Source of the DNA: Chlorobium sp.
GTDB lineage: Bacteria > Bacteroidota > Chlorobiia > Chlorobiales > Chlorobiaceae
Reading direction: 5' to 3'
DNA length: 64,000 bases
Assembly (NCBI RefSeq): GCF_021740465.1
Contig: NZ_JAIOZR010000003.1
Location: forward strand, 1 to 64,000
The position numbers were made by a program, and so were the translations under genes. Of the stretch, positions 1 to 8,462 are shown piece after piece (position 1 is the first letter of the stretch; each line of letters begins with the position of its first letter). The notes beneath the pieces are model-generated. The model did not search any database. It was given only the letters and a program-made list of their open reading frames with translations, and was not told where the DNA came from.

Positions 1-580
1 TTCGCTGGTGTACTGGGTACCCTGATCGGTGTTGAAGATTTCCGGCATTCCGTACTTGCGGATAGCTTCTTCCAGACAATCAACACAGAAGCTGCTATCC
101 AGGGAATTCGAAAGCCTCCATGCCAGCACCTTGCGGGAAGAACAGTCGATGACGGCCGTCAGATACATGAAGCCGCCGGGTAACCGGCAATAGGTCACAT
201 CGGTCGACCAGACATGGTTCGGTCTGGTAATGGCAAGACCTCGCACAGGTATGGATAGATCCTTGCGCTGCTGATGCGGCTTGCTGGTATGGCTCCAGTG
301 CCCAATACCAGCAAGCCGCAGGTTACGCATCAGGGCTGCACCCGTTTCCGGTTGACCTTGCGCCCTTGGGCGAGCAGTACCCGCTTCATCCGCCGGCTTC
401 CATAAAACGGATGTCGGGTGTACTCCTCGTCGATAAGCTTCATCAGTTCCAGATCTTCAGTATTTGGCATGAGGTTTTGCTTTGCCCGTAGTCCCCTGAC
501 CGGTTTACCCCGGCAAGTTTGCATTGGGTCGATACCGACAACTGTTCCTTGTCGCTGATCCAGCTTTTACGAGCTTTCAT
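1..580 (-). pseudogene. IS3-family orfB transposase (DDE integrase), frameshifted and partial
   Basis: The reading begins at ATG 580 with MKARKSWISDKEQLS and stays in frame to about position 500. There the frame changes so that AKQNLMPNTEDLELM onward is read in another frame. A second frame change occurs near 335: RKRVQ is followed by a stop unless one base is restored, after which LMRNLRLAGIGHW continues through the first catalytic Asp (STDVTYC) and the second (NTDQG) to the window edge. Two independent frame changes plus the damaged orfA argue for real decay rather than a single sequencing error. The C-terminal Glu is not visible. Confidence 0.8.
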
Positions 581-589
581 AGGTACGGA

Positions 590-724
590 TCAACTTTTTT
601 TCAGCCAACCAAACTCAATCCTGAGCCGACCTATCTCGTTCAGGGTTTTCTCGCCCCTGATCGCCTCAAGCGCCACCTTGGCCTTTAACTGTGCCGTAAA
701 ACTTTTCCGTTTCTTTTCTCTCAT
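590..724 (-). pseudogene. IS3-family orfA, internally deleted
   Basis: This is a 44-residue remnant of the IS3 orfA helix-turn-helix protein, which is normally about 100 residues. It starts MREKKRKSFTAQLKAKVA, reaches TLNEIG and then jumps to RLRIEFGWLKK, the end of a normal OrfA. The middle, including most of the HTH and leucine zipper, is missing. Typical IS3 OrfA proteins have EIG or QIG motifs at both junction points, so a deletion between two similar EIG-coding segments is likely. The end has a run of seven A followed by G, which resembles the -1 slippage site that makes OrfAB in intact relatives: reading -1 there extends the protein by KLIRTYESS. Confidence 0.75.
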
Positions 725-1031
725 AACTTGTACCTGTTTTTGGGCAAGTTACCACCATAAACTTTTGTCTGAATATCAGGGTACACTATAGCTGCTGCTC
801 ACTTGCTCATCCAGAGCCGGTTTTCTTCTTGCGCAGTCCGGCTGACAGATTTCCGTAAAATCGCTCGGGTAGGGTTTTGTGACCCAACGACTTGTTTTCT
901 CGGCTTTTTTGCTCCTGTTTCAGAAAGTTTTTTTCATTTGATAAATTCGATGGTTCACTGAACCTGTTCCCAGAAGGCCTTCAAAAGCCGGTTCCCCCAT
1001 TTTTTCAACCTTCTGATGGCGAATTAAGGTT

Positions 1032-1589
1032 ATGCAAGCTCCTTTTTCACGGATTTCTGCAGAACGGCAGAAGATGCTCTTTGGAGTATTCACGGTAATC
1101 TCGGTTGTGCTCATTGCGGTGCTTTACAAGGTCGGCAAGCCCCTTGTGATTCCGGAACAGGGTGTGTCGTTGGGGATTCTCGATATGGAACTGCCGGTGA
1201 CGTTTTTGCGTGCAGATTCGATTCTTTCTGTGTGGGAAAGACACGGAGTTGTGGATTTTGGCGTGCGGCAGACTTTGCTGGATTTTCTGTTTCTCATGTG
1301 CTATCCGGTGGCGTTAAGCCTGCTCTGTATGAGGCTTGCCGGGAACGCGTCCGGGTTTATGGCTACACTCGGTATTGCAATCTCGTGGGCCGTACTGCTC
1401 TGCACTCCGCTCGACGCGTTCGAGAACGTCCTGATTCTGCTGATGCTTGGCGGCAATACAGCTCCTCCTTTTCCCGAGCTTACCACAGTCATGGCCGTAA
1501 TGAAATTCAGTCTGATCGGTTCTGCTCTGCTCTGTTATCCTCTTCTGAATTTTTTGCAGAAGCTTATGTGCAGGTTTAGGGTATACTGA
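1032..1589 (+). CDS. Hypothetical membrane protein, about four TM segments
   Basis: This 185-residue protein has no family I can name. Hydrophobic segments lie at about residues 15-33, 85-103, 108-126 and 150-175, with a long extracytoplasmic or cytoplasmic loop (residues 35-80) between the first two. A PLDAFENVLILLML segment at the third helix carries buried acidic residues (D, E), unusual inside a membrane helix and possibly functional. The gene stands alone between the IS remnant and a META-domain protein. The start is the first ATG after the IS end; no strong Shine-Dalgarno is visible, so a slightly different start is possible. Confidence 0.65.
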   Translation: MQAPFSRISAERQKMLFGVFTVISVVLIAVLYKVGKPLVIPEQGVSLGILDMELPVTFLRADSILSVWERHGVVDFGVRQTLLDFLFLMCYPVALSLLCMRLAGNASGFMATLGIAISWAVLLCTPLDAFENVLILLMLGGNTAPPFPELTTVMAVMKFSLIGSALLCYPLLNFLQKLMCRFRVY

Positions 1590-1692
1590 AGGGTGTTTTC
1601 ATGGTATTATAGCTGCCGGCTGCTGCATATTTTTTTGACTTATATGCCGAATACATAAACCTGCCGGTAAAAAAAATAGTGAGGATACGGCA

Positions 1693-2685
1693 ATGAACAT
1701 TGTACGATTTCAATCGGGTAGAGCTGCCATGACGCTCGGGGTGGTTGCCGTGCTTCTGCTTTCCGCTTTCGCAAAGTCCGGAGCGGGTGAGGCGAGCGTG
1801 CCACAAAAAGCGGTTGCTCCGAAAGCGCTTCCTTCAGCCCTTGCCGGTACGGAGTGGCGGCTGGTGGAGTTCCAGTCGATGGACGACGCCCAGGGTACCA
1901 CGCGGCCGCAGGATCCCTCGCTCTACACCATGCGTTTGAACGCGGACGGAACGATCAACATGCGCCTGAACTGCAACCGTGCGAACGGCACGTGGACGGC
2001 CGATCAGGCCGGCGACCCTTCAAGCGGCGGCTTCACGCTCGGTCCGCTTGCGTCCACAAAGGCACTTTGCCCACCGCCGAGCATGGACGGGATGATACTG
2101 AAGGATGCGGGCTACATCCGCGCTTATGTGCTGAAGGAGGGCAGGATCTATCTTTCGCTCATGGCAGACGGCGGTATCTATGTCTGGGAGCCGCTTTCCG
2201 GAGTGCCCTCCGCAATGAGGCCAGATGCCGCGATCGAGTCTGTAATCCTCAATGCGACGCCGGACTACACCGGGGAGATCGTGGGAGACCTCAAGGCGCA
2301 TTATGCCTATGAAGGTGTCGATCTGAACGGCGACGGCCGCGAGGAAGTGCTGGTGTATCTCATGGGGTCGTTCTTCTGCGGCACCGGCGGATGCACCCTT
2401 CTTGTTCTCCGGAAAGCTCGGGAAGGCGGATATGCTGTCGTCAGCGATTTTCCTATAACGCAGCTTCCGGTTATCGTATCTCCCGGAAAGAGCAACGGAT
2501 GGAACGACATCTGGCGCATGGAGTCGGGAGGAGGTGGGGAAGCCTCGTACGTCAGGCACTCGTTCGACGGCAGACGGTACGTAAAAAAGGAGCGCATCGG
2601 TGCTGAAAAAGCGCCTGAAGGCAGGCCTTGCCTTGCCGGGGAGGTTACCTACGGGAAGGGCATGGTGCTCGAACCGCGCAACTGA
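1693..2685 (+). CDS. Secreted META-domain (HslJ-like) protein
   Basis: This 330-residue protein has an N-terminal signal-like hydrophobic stretch (residues 13-28, VVAVLLLSAFAKSGAG). A META domain (DUF306/HslJ-like) follows at about residues 50-165: LAGTEWRLVEF, then RLNADGTINMRLNCNRANGTW, LGPLASTKALCPPP and an IYVWEP end. The remaining 160 residues form a second domain containing VDLNGDGREEVLVYL, a Ca-binding-loop-like motif, and a CGTGGC segment that may form a disulfide. META-domain proteins are envelope or periplasmic proteins linked in E. coli to novobiocin resistance; the role here is unknown. It appears monocistronic. Confidence 0.75.
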   Translation: MNIVRFQSGRAAMTLGVVAVLLLSAFAKSGAGEASVPQKAVAPKALPSALAGTEWRLVEFQSMDDAQGTTRPQDPSLYTMRLNADGTINMRLNCNRANGTWTADQAGDPSSGGFTLGPLASTKALCPPPSMDGMILKDAGYIRAYVLKEGRIYLSLMADGGIYVWEPLSGVPSAMRPDAAIESVILNATPDYTGEIVGDLKAHYAYEGVDLNGDGREEVLVYLMGSFFCGTGGCTLLVLRKAREGGYAVVSDFPITQLPVIVSPGKSNGWNDIWRMESGGGGEASYVRHSFDGRRYVKKERIGAEKAPEGRPCLAGEVTYGKGMVLEPRN

Positions 2686-2698
2686 ACGGTTGCCGGTT

Positions 2699-2920
2699 TC
2701 AGGATGAAGCCGAGCACTGTTTTCTTGCGTGACGTTTTGCGATGAGGAACCCCGAGATGTAGATCAGGATGAAGCCGGGTATGACCACGCTGAAGAACAG
2801 TATTTCCTGTTGCGGCGTTCTCAGCTGTCCTGATGTCCAAACCATCCAGACAAACAGCGCCCACAGGGGCCCGACAACCAGAAAGGTGATGTTCCAGAGT
2901 TTTCGGAAGCTTTGGTTCAT
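2699..2920 (-). CDS. Small two-TM membrane protein
   Basis: This 73-residue protein has two hydrophobic segments (about residues 10-28 and 40-60) and a basic C-terminal tail (AKRHARKQ), consistent with a hairpin in the inner membrane. It lies 42 bases downstream of the frameshifted bchF on the same strand, so the two may be co-transcribed. No family is recognised. The convergent neighbour, the META-domain gene, ends 13 bases away. Confidence 0.5.
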   Translation of the reverse strand: MNQSFRKLWNITFLVVGPLWALFVWMVWTSGQLRTPQQEILFFSVVIPGFILIYISGFLIAKRHARKQCSASS

Positions 2921-2962
2921 GATGCAGTAGAGTGTTGTGTGATTTGATCAAACCGGACCGGC

Positions 2963-3435
2963 TCAGACTTCGGCCTGCAGTTTCATTTTCCGTTCATTGC
3001 TTTTTTCGAGCCAGATCCTTACCAGATACTGCACGGCGTTGATGATGTAGCTCGAATAGGCCCGGTGGCCCATATCACCAGGGTGTCGTCGGGGTAGCCC
3101 TTCCAGGCGAGCACGAAGTAGAGGAAATGAAAGAAGGTTGCAACCGAGCTGCCGACATCCTCCCAGAAAAACTCTTTCGAAAAGACCCACTTGCCGAAAA
3201 TATCCTTCTCGAAGAACATGCCGGTGATGAAGAGTATGACAAAAAAGAGCGTCTTGAAGAGAATGGCCACGCTGATCCAGAAAAAGTCGATCGAGGCGGG
3301 ATTGCTGGCATACAGGGCGTTCAGGCCGATACCGGTCAAAAAGATGACGAACTGCACCGGCGCCAGCAGGATCTGGATCTCGGTCCATACGGATGCGTTG
3401 CGCTTGGCAAGCTGTTCGGGCGTGTAACGTGGCAT
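2963..3435 (-). pseudogene. bchF: 3-vinyl bacteriochlorophyllide hydratase (BchF/BchV family), frameshifted
   Basis: The family hydrates the 3-vinyl group of (bacterio)chlorophyllide to 3-hydroxyethyl, a step in bacteriochlorophyll a and c/d/e synthesis. The N-terminus ([19 protein letters not shown]) and the [13 protein letters not shown] and [12 protein letters not shown] motifs match BchF, with about four membrane helices. The frame is lost after VIWATG: frame 1 runs into a stop at 3019, whereas the +1 frame continues as [23 protein letters not shown] to a natural stop at 2963. Adding one G to the GGG run at 3061-3063 (minus-strand reading) restores a protein of about 158 residues, the normal length. 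Chlorobiaceae usually carry two paralogues, bchF and bchV; I cannot tell which this is. It could be a true mutation or a single-base sequence error. Confidence 0.85.
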
Positions 3436-3750
3436 GATAGTCTTGTTTTACAACTTGAGTGAATAAGGAATCGGAAATTCCCCGGCAATTATTCCACTTC
3501 TCTTCCTGAACTTTCATGAATATCGTCATCCGCTTCAGCCAATACCATCGTCACGCATAATCCCCTTCTGAGGGAATAAACCACTCTTCACCATATCGTC
3601 GATGCCGAAAAAAAACAGCAGTGGGCTTTCATTTGAAACCACTCATGGGGATCTTGCCCTGAAAGCTATGCGGTTCGGCAGGATCCCGAAAAGAATAAAC
3701 AATGAAAAGTAAAGCAAATGAATGGATTTTCCTGCCGATGGATCCGGATT
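3436..3750. other. Intergenic region upstream of bchF
   Basis: This stretch of 315 bases lies between the divergently oriented end of the ATC-hydrolase-like gene and the bchF start. It presumably holds the bchF promoter on the minus strand. I see no RNA gene, no convincing terminator and no repeat in it. Confidence 0.4.
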
Positions 3751-4245
3751 TTATGTTTCGGCAGGAGCCGGTTTGCCTGTTGCCGCATCTGTTTTCGCCG
3801 GGCGCTGGTACTTGAAGATGCAGACCGGGCTGCCGAAGGCCTGGCGAGAGAGTATTTCTCCTTTCATTTCGGGGAAAGCCCTTCGGGAAGCCTCCATATC
3901 CATTTCGCAGATCACATGGCAGGGAGTCTCGAAGCCGTACTCCCTGCAGACCTCCAGATACGGGCAGAAGCGCTGGATCTCCAGCACCGCATCCATGCCC
4001 CGGTTGGAAATGTCCACCACATCCATCTCCATGCCCACTGCCCTGAAATACGGCACGGCAGCCCGAAACCCTTCGGCAAGCGTAGGCAGGGCGAGAAGCG
4101 TGTCCATGCGCTGTTTCTGCAGTTCGGGGAACCCTTCGAGCATGCTCTCCCATGCCACCTCTTCGCCGTGTTCTCTCTTGAGTTCCCTGAACCGCGCGAA
4201 CTTCTTTCGGGCGGATTCTATTAACTCGGAGTTGCTGTTCTGCAT
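3751..4245 (-). CDS. L-2-amino-thiazoline-4-carboxylate hydrolase-like protein
   Basis: This 164-residue soluble protein has an acidic and basic helical N-terminal third (residues 1-45) and a C-terminal part that looks like the ATC hydrolase family (PF14196). The key segment is RFCPYLEVCREYGFETPCHVICEMD, broken here by position: conserved cysteines at about residues 94, 99, 108 and 112, followed by a CIFKY strand near the end. In characterised members, ATC hydrolase opens the thiazoline ring during cysteine synthesis from DL-ATC; many homologues are of unknown substrate, and some sit with metal or redox genes. The assignment is by pattern only; the function is not certain. Confidence 0.55.
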   Translation of the reverse strand: MQNSNSELIESARKKFARFRELKREHGEEVAWESMLEGFPELQKQRMDTLLALPTLAEGFRAAVPYFRAVGMEMDVVDISNRGMDAVLEIQRFCPYLEVCREYGFETPCHVICEMDMEASRRAFPEMKGEILSRQAFGSPVCIFKYQRPAKTDAATGKPAPAET

Positions 4246-4440
4246 GGTTTCGTCTCCAGGTTTTTATTCTTGTGCGGCTTGTCAGTAAAGAACTTCACAC
4301 TTCAAGATACGGGGATCGGTACGCATGTTCAAACATCCAGGTGAGCCAGCTCCTGGCTTGATGTAAAAATCATGCAGAAGAGTAGCGGAAATTGTTGATA
4401 TTAATTTGACAGTGGTATTGCGTAAATCAGTATAACGGGA

Positions 4441-4965
4441 GTGGTCATGAGTGAACATGAGAAGCCCGAGGTACCTGAAATCTTCACGAAGCGCGTGCAG
4501 AGGCCGCTTTCGCAGGAAGATCTCGAAATGCGTATTCTTGCCTTTCTTGCTTCACGTCGGCTGTGCGTGCTCTCAACCTGCCGCAACAATATTCCTCGGT
4601 CTACGCCCATCCTGTTCCGCTCAAAAGGGTTAACCCTCTTCATGGCCGGAGAGCCTGGCCAGAAGCTTGGCAACATCAAGCAGAACCCCAACGTCAGCGT
4701 AGGCGTTTTTGACCCGAAATCCGAGTTTTCCGACGACATACATGATATCACCGGCCTGCAGATCAGGGGCCACGGCCGGTTGCTTCGCAAGGAAGATCCC
4801 GGATTCATGGAGGCCTTCCGGCTTTTCGGACGTCCTGAAGCGTGGACCGAACACTGGTTCGGCATGATGATCGAGGTGGTGCCGGAGCGCATCGAGCTGC
4901 TTGCCATGGGGCTCAAGCTCGAAGGGTACGCCGCCCGGCAGATATGGACACGCCCTGGAGCATGA
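4441..4965 (+). CDS. Pyridoxamine 5'-phosphate oxidase-like FMN-binding split-barrel protein
   Basis: This 174-residue protein has the PNPOx-like split beta-barrel pattern: LAFLASRRLCVLSTC, then a polar strand ending in STPILFRSKGLTLFMAG and IKQNPNVSVGVF. Family members bind FMN, F420 or haem, and act as oxidoreductases or general stress proteins. A typical PNPOx C-terminal substrate domain is absent, so true pyridoxamine phosphate oxidase activity is unlikely. The first codons are GTG GTC ATG; the ATG at 4447 is an equally good start. The gene stands alone, with 49 bases to the next gene on the same strand, so limited co-transcription is possible. Confidence 0.7.
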   Translation: MVMSEHEKPEVPEIFTKRVQRPLSQEDLEMRILAFLASRRLCVLSTCRNNIPRSTPILFRSKGLTLFMAGEPGQKLGNIKQNPNVSVGVFDPKSEFSDDIHDITGLQIRGHGRLLRKEDPGFMEAFRLFGRPEAWTEHWFGMMIEVVPERIELLAMGLKLEGYAARQIWTRPGA

Positions 4966-5014
4966 AAATCCCTGATACAGCAATCCGGTAACATGTAACG
5001 CTAAAGAGCAGCGT

Positions 5015-5677
5015 ATGAGATTTCTGCGTTTTTTTCCGGTGCTTGCCGGCATGGCACTGTTCGTTCTCTTTCGTTCAAAGGATGTGTCGGCAGTGGACTA
5101 TCCGGTTTTATACCCTTCCATGAAGGATCTGCCCCAGGGGGTGGGGGCATTCGTGGAAAAAGGTACGCTACCGCTCATCCTCTCGGAAGCGGATCTCGAC
5201 GGGGATGGCCTTAATGACTTCATTCTCGTACTGGAACGGCAGAAAGTCCGGAGCTCCGATCCCGAAATCGAGGTCGGTCAGCGACCGCTGTTCATCCTGA
5301 TCCGGCAGCAGGGAGGAGCCCTGCGACTTGTCAGGCGCAACGACGATATCGTCTACTGCTCTGCCTGCGGAGGCGTGATGGGTGACCCGTTCATGGATGT
5401 CGGTGCCGGTCTGAAAACCTTTACCGTCTATCACTACGGCGGAAGCGCGTGGCGCTGGAGCGTGAATTACACCTTCAACTATTCCCGCAGGGACAGAACG
5501 TGGCAGCTCGTCAGGGTCGAGGAGGAGCGTTTTCATGTCTCGGAACCCGAGAAGGTTGAAAAAGAGGTCTTAACCCCTCCCAAGCACTACGGCAAGATAG
5601 ATATTGCGGATTTCCATCCCGAACGATGGAAGGGCACGGGCTACGGCAGGCAAAAGCCTTTTTCCCCGGTGCGCTGA
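5015..5677 (+). CDS. Secreted protein with an FG-GAP/VCBS-like acidic motif
   Basis: This 220-residue protein begins with a signal-peptide-like segment (residues 1-27, MRFLRFFPVLAGMALFVLF then VSAVD). An EADLDGDGLNDFILVLE motif at about residue 58 resembles the calcium-binding DxDxDG loop of FG-GAP/VCBS repeats. The region CSACGGVMGDPFMDV carries two cysteines that may be disulfide-linked. The domain is found in many periplasmic proteins of unknown role that measure or bind ions. The META-domain protein at 1693-2685 carries a similar DLNGDGREEVLVYL motif, so the two may belong to a loosely related envelope-protein set. Confidence 0.65.
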   Translation: MRFLRFFPVLAGMALFVLFRSKDVSAVDYPVLYPSMKDLPQGVGAFVEKGTLPLILSEADLDGDGLNDFILVLERQKVRSSDPEIEVGQRPLFILIRQQGGALRLVRRNDDIVYCSACGGVMGDPFMDVGAGLKTFTVYHYGGSAWRWSVNYTFNYSRRDRTWQLVRVEEERFHVSEPEKVEKEVLTPPKHYGKIDIADFHPERWKGTGYGRQKPFSPVR

Positions 5678-5735
5678 ACGAACAGTTCGAGAAGGTGCGG
5701 ACGGCTTTTTTTGCTATCGTGCAACTGAAGGAGAG

Positions 5736-6434
5736 TCATCGTTTCATTTTGCAGTGAAAAAGTATGGGAAGCACTTTTCCTGCCTCCTCCCGTACGACGC
5801 GGTGGTAGCCGGTTGAGCCGGAGGGTTCCGGATTGATTTCGATGCAGTATGCTCCTGAATCGCGGGCGAGCGAGGGGAACCCTGCTGCCGGCCAGACGGT
5901 TCCGGAGGTGCCGATGCTGATGAAGAGGTCGCATGCCGCGATGCTCTTTGACGCCTTCCGCATGACGGCGCCGTCGAGCGTGTCGCCGAACCATGTGATG
6001 TCCGGCCTTAGCCAGCTGCCGCAGCCGCACCGGAGCGTTTCGTAATCGCGGCCGTAATCCTCCTTCACCATCCAGCACCGGTCGCACCTGAGTCGCCAGA
6101 GGCTGCCGTGCAGTTCGATCACTTCAGCAGAACCGGCACGCTGGTGCATGCCATCGATGTTCTGCGTGACGATCGAAGCTTCCGGTATGTCTGCCATAAC
6201 CCCATGCCCCGCGTGGGGGTAGCAGTCGAGCACCGCACGGCGCCGGATTTCGTGAAAGCGTAACACCTTTTCCGGATCGCGCTCGAACGCTTTCTGGCAG
6301 GCATACTCCTCGAAATCATACGCGCTCCAGATTCCTCCTTTTCCCCGGTATGTGGGTACGCCGCTTTCAGCCGACATGCCCGCTCCGGTGAAGAACACTA
6401 TCCTGGCGTATGCTGAAAGATCAATTGTTTCCAT
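5736..6434 (-). CDS. cobB: Sir2-family NAD-dependent protein deacylase
   Basis: This 232-residue sirtuin removes acyl groups from lysines using NAD+, producing nicotinamide and O-acyl-ADP-ribose. The NAD-binding motif GAGMSAESGVPTYRG is at residues 18-32, the TQNIDGMHQRAG loop near residue 92, the catalytic His in ELHGS, and zinc ligands C-x2-C and C-x-C in LRCDRCW and LRCGCGS. The C-terminal ISIGTSGTVWPAAG and EINPEP segments complete the Rossmann domain. The SIRT5/CobB-type Tyr and Arg substrate pair is only partly kept (FHEIRRR rather than FYxxRRR), so desuccinylase activity is uncertain. Length is normal for short bacterial sirtuins. Confidence 0.9.
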   Translation of the reverse strand: METIDLSAYARIVFFTGAGMSAESGVPTYRGKGGIWSAYDFEEYACQKAFERDPEKVLRFHEIRRRAVLDCYPHAGHGVMADIPEASIVTQNIDGMHQRAGSAEVIELHGSLWRLRCDRCWMVKEDYGRDYETLRCGCGSWLRPDITWFGDTLDGAVMRKASKSIAACDLFISIGTSGTVWPAAGFPSLARDSGAYCIEINPEPSGSTGYHRVVREEAGKVLPILFHCKMKR

Positions 6435-6765
6435 GGGATGTTCGTAATAGAGGCAAAGTAATGCATAACTACCATATGAGTGTTATCTTTTTAAGTGCCT
6501 GAGCAGAGGAACTCGTTACCTCGTTACCAGGAAATTCCTGCTTGTAAGTGGGTACAGGGTTTCGCTCTCCATTACGTAAATCCAGCATGTCAGGTAAGTG
6601 AACAGCGCATGGGTTGCACCAGATGGAAATAAAATCCGGTTTCAGGGATGTGCAGCTTCCATGTGAGTATTCAGGTAGGCGACGGATTGAGCTGACATAG
6701 CTCCGGAAAAGGCTTGTAATCCTTTCGGAACTCCATGCAAAGGGAGTGAGTATAAAATAAAAATC
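6435..6765. other. Intergenic region, start of the AT-richer island
   Basis: This stretch of 331 bases lies between divergently transcribed cobB and the geranylgeranyl-reductase-like gene. Close to the latter a TATAAAATAAAAATC stretch precedes the ATG, and AAGGGAG lies about 25 bases before the start, too far for a normal ribosome binding site. I see no gene or RNA structure. Confidence 0.35.
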
Positions 6766-7914
6766 ATGAAAAACTCATATACATGTCTGGTTGTGGGCGC
6801 AGGTCCAGCCGGATCATCGGCTGCTTATACTTTTGCAAAAAACGGCATTGATGTCTGTGTTGTCGATAAGGCTGTTTTTCCCAGGGAAAAATTGTGCGGA
6901 GGGTTGCTGACCAGCAGGACAAAAAAGAATTTTCTGGATGTTTTCGAGTCAGGATGGGAGGAGGTGTATGAGTGCAAGACGAATGGCGCGCTCTTCTTTC
7001 ATAAGGGGCAGCTGATCAATGCTATTGAAAATTATGGGGAGTTGTATTTTTGTAATCGAAGCACATTCGATAATAGGCTGCTGGAAAAGGCAACATCAAC
7101 GGGTGCCGATGTCGTTTTGGGCGAAAGGGTCGAGTTTGTCGATACAACCGCAAAATCGTGTTTGCTTGGTTCGGGCAGAGAGCTACGATATCGTTACCTG
7201 ATCGGCGCTGACGGCGCAAACAGTATCGTGACCCGGGCCGTTACATCAAAAGGTTTTGACAGAAGCAGTTATGCTTTTGCTGTTCAAGCCGAAACGCCGG
7301 ATCGAGCCTGCCGGCAAAACGGCACGGCAAGGCCGGAAATCTATTTTGGTGAGGTCGATTGGGGATATGGATGGGTTTTTCCCAAAAAAAACAGTTGCTC
7401 GGTTGGTCTTGGGGGGTTGTTCCCTAAAAACCGGAATATCAGAACCAGATTCAGTGAGTTCTATACTGCCCGAAACGGTCAGCCATGTTCTGTGCCATTG
7501 AAAGGGCATTATATCCCTTTCGGCAACTATGCCCGGAATGCTGTGTCGAAAGATTGTATTCTCGTTGGGGATGCTTCAGGATTGGTGGATCCGATAACAG
7601 GGGAGGGGATTGCCTTTGCTATCGAGAGCGGTCAGCATGCAGCGCATGCTGTCATTTCTGCGATTTCAGGCAGTACAACAAGTGTTGCTGATGATTATGA
7701 AAAATATTACTCGAAAATAACCCGGGAGATGGATCGAGCCAACATGATACGGAATTTCCTGTTTTCCGAATATACGAAAGCCCTTTTTATCGGTGCTCTC
7801 TCCAGAACCAGAACAATGCCCTATCATTTCATGGATTTGATGTCTGGTGTGATCAGTTACAAGGATCTTTTTTCGATCATACAACAGAAAGTGAAGAAAC
7901 TTGTTTTCTGGTGA
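6766..7914 (+). CDS. Geranylgeranyl reductase family FAD-dependent oxidoreductase
   Basis: This 382-residue flavoprotein belongs to the GGR/ChlP-like group that reduces isoprenoid double bonds (pigment tails, archaeal lipids, menaquinone). The FAD dinucleotide site VVGAGPAGSSAAY is at residues 8-20, the PREKLCGG motif typical of the group at about residue 45, and a second FAD contact (ILVGDASGLVDPITGEGI) at about residues 265-282. Chlorobiaceae have a well-known bchP for the bacteriochlorophyll phytyl tail; this protein looks more divergent and sits away from bch genes, so I do not call it bchP. Base composition is clearly lower in GC than the neighbours, suggesting transfer together with the downstream kinase. 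Confidence 0.8.
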   Translation: MKNSYTCLVVGAGPAGSSAAYTFAKNGIDVCVVDKAVFPREKLCGGLLTSRTKKNFLDVFESGWEEVYECKTNGALFFHKGQLINAIENYGELYFCNRSTFDNRLLEKATSTGADVVLGERVEFVDTTAKSCLLGSGRELRYRYLIGADGANSIVTRAVTSKGFDRSSYAFAVQAETPDRACRQNGTARPEIYFGEVDWGYGWVFPKKNSCSVGLGGLFPKNRNIRTRFSEFYTARNGQPCSVPLKGHYIPFGNYARNAVSKDCILVGDASGLVDPITGEGIAFAIESGQHAAHAVISAISGSTTSVADDYEKYYSKITREMDRANMIRNFLFSEYTKALFIGALSRTRTMPYHFMDLMSGVISYKDLFSIIQQKVKKLVFW

Positions 7915-8462
7915 AACATCAAACACGTTTTTTTCTCAAAGTTGTATGCTGCCCGATGCCGTTGCGGTTTTTGTTTTCAACAAGTGTTCGGATTTGAGGT
8001 ATCCATAATGCCTTTATTCGCCTTGTTTTTATGAAGTTTGATTTCGACTTCGTTATCACGGTTACCATGCCGTTTTTTTTCGTGCATTCGTTCTTCTTTC
8101 CCACGACCGGTCCGCCCGCCATCAGAGCCATAGCCATATGGTCGTGCATGAGCATGCGCACATAGACGGGGGACATTGATAGTCGAAGCCTGAGCCAATG
8201 TATCGCGGAGGTTGCTACACGCCCGGTCTGCATGCAATGCATCACACCACTGAAATTTCTGATTGTTATACAGTTTTTATTGATACCCCTTTTCTTTCGG
8301 CGTTTTTGTGTAACTTTTCTTTTGCAAGCCTTGAGCTGGCCCCCTATAGCAATCCCTACGAAATCAGAGACCATAGACCCAACATAGACGGGACCACTAT
8401 TTTGTTGCTTTCAGTTCAGTTACAGGTCTGGATGCAGCTCTTCAAGTTATAAGGAAACTCAG
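7915..8462. other. Intergenic stretch with no convincing gene
   Basis: The 548 bases between the flavoprotein and the kinase hold open frames on both strands (up to 151 codons, minus, 7919-8374), but none matches a family I know and none has a good ribosome binding site. Two similar segments, ACATAGACGGG at about 8161 and 8391, occur 230 bases apart. One plus frame around 8120-8180 is rich in His (HQSHSHMVVHEHAHIDGGH). It could be a decayed gene or a regulatory region for the kinase. Confidence 0.35.

Larger units (their letters stand above)
1..785 (-). mobile_element. Decayed IS3-family insertion sequence (partial, runs off left edge)
   Basis: The minus strand reads as an IS3-type element: a short orfA (ATG at 724), then orfB with an HTH_21-like segment (HPFYGSRRMKR) and a DDE integrase core containing STDVTYC and NTDQGTQYTSE. 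The catalytic Glu region lies off the left edge. The upstream terminus is probably near 785, where the minus strand begins TGTACCCTGA, but the other inverted repeat is not in the window, so this end is inferred. The element is dead as written: orfA has an internal deletion and orfB has two frame changes. No target duplication can be checked. Confidence 0.85.

Noticed and set aside
6766-7914. Assignment of the GGR-family protein as bchP
   Set aside because: Divergent sequence, low-GC island and no bch neighbours; only the superfamily is supported.
7919-8374. 151-codon minus-strand frame in the spacer
   Set aside because: No family pattern, basic and repetitive composition, no ribosome binding site; kept only as an unexplained spacer.
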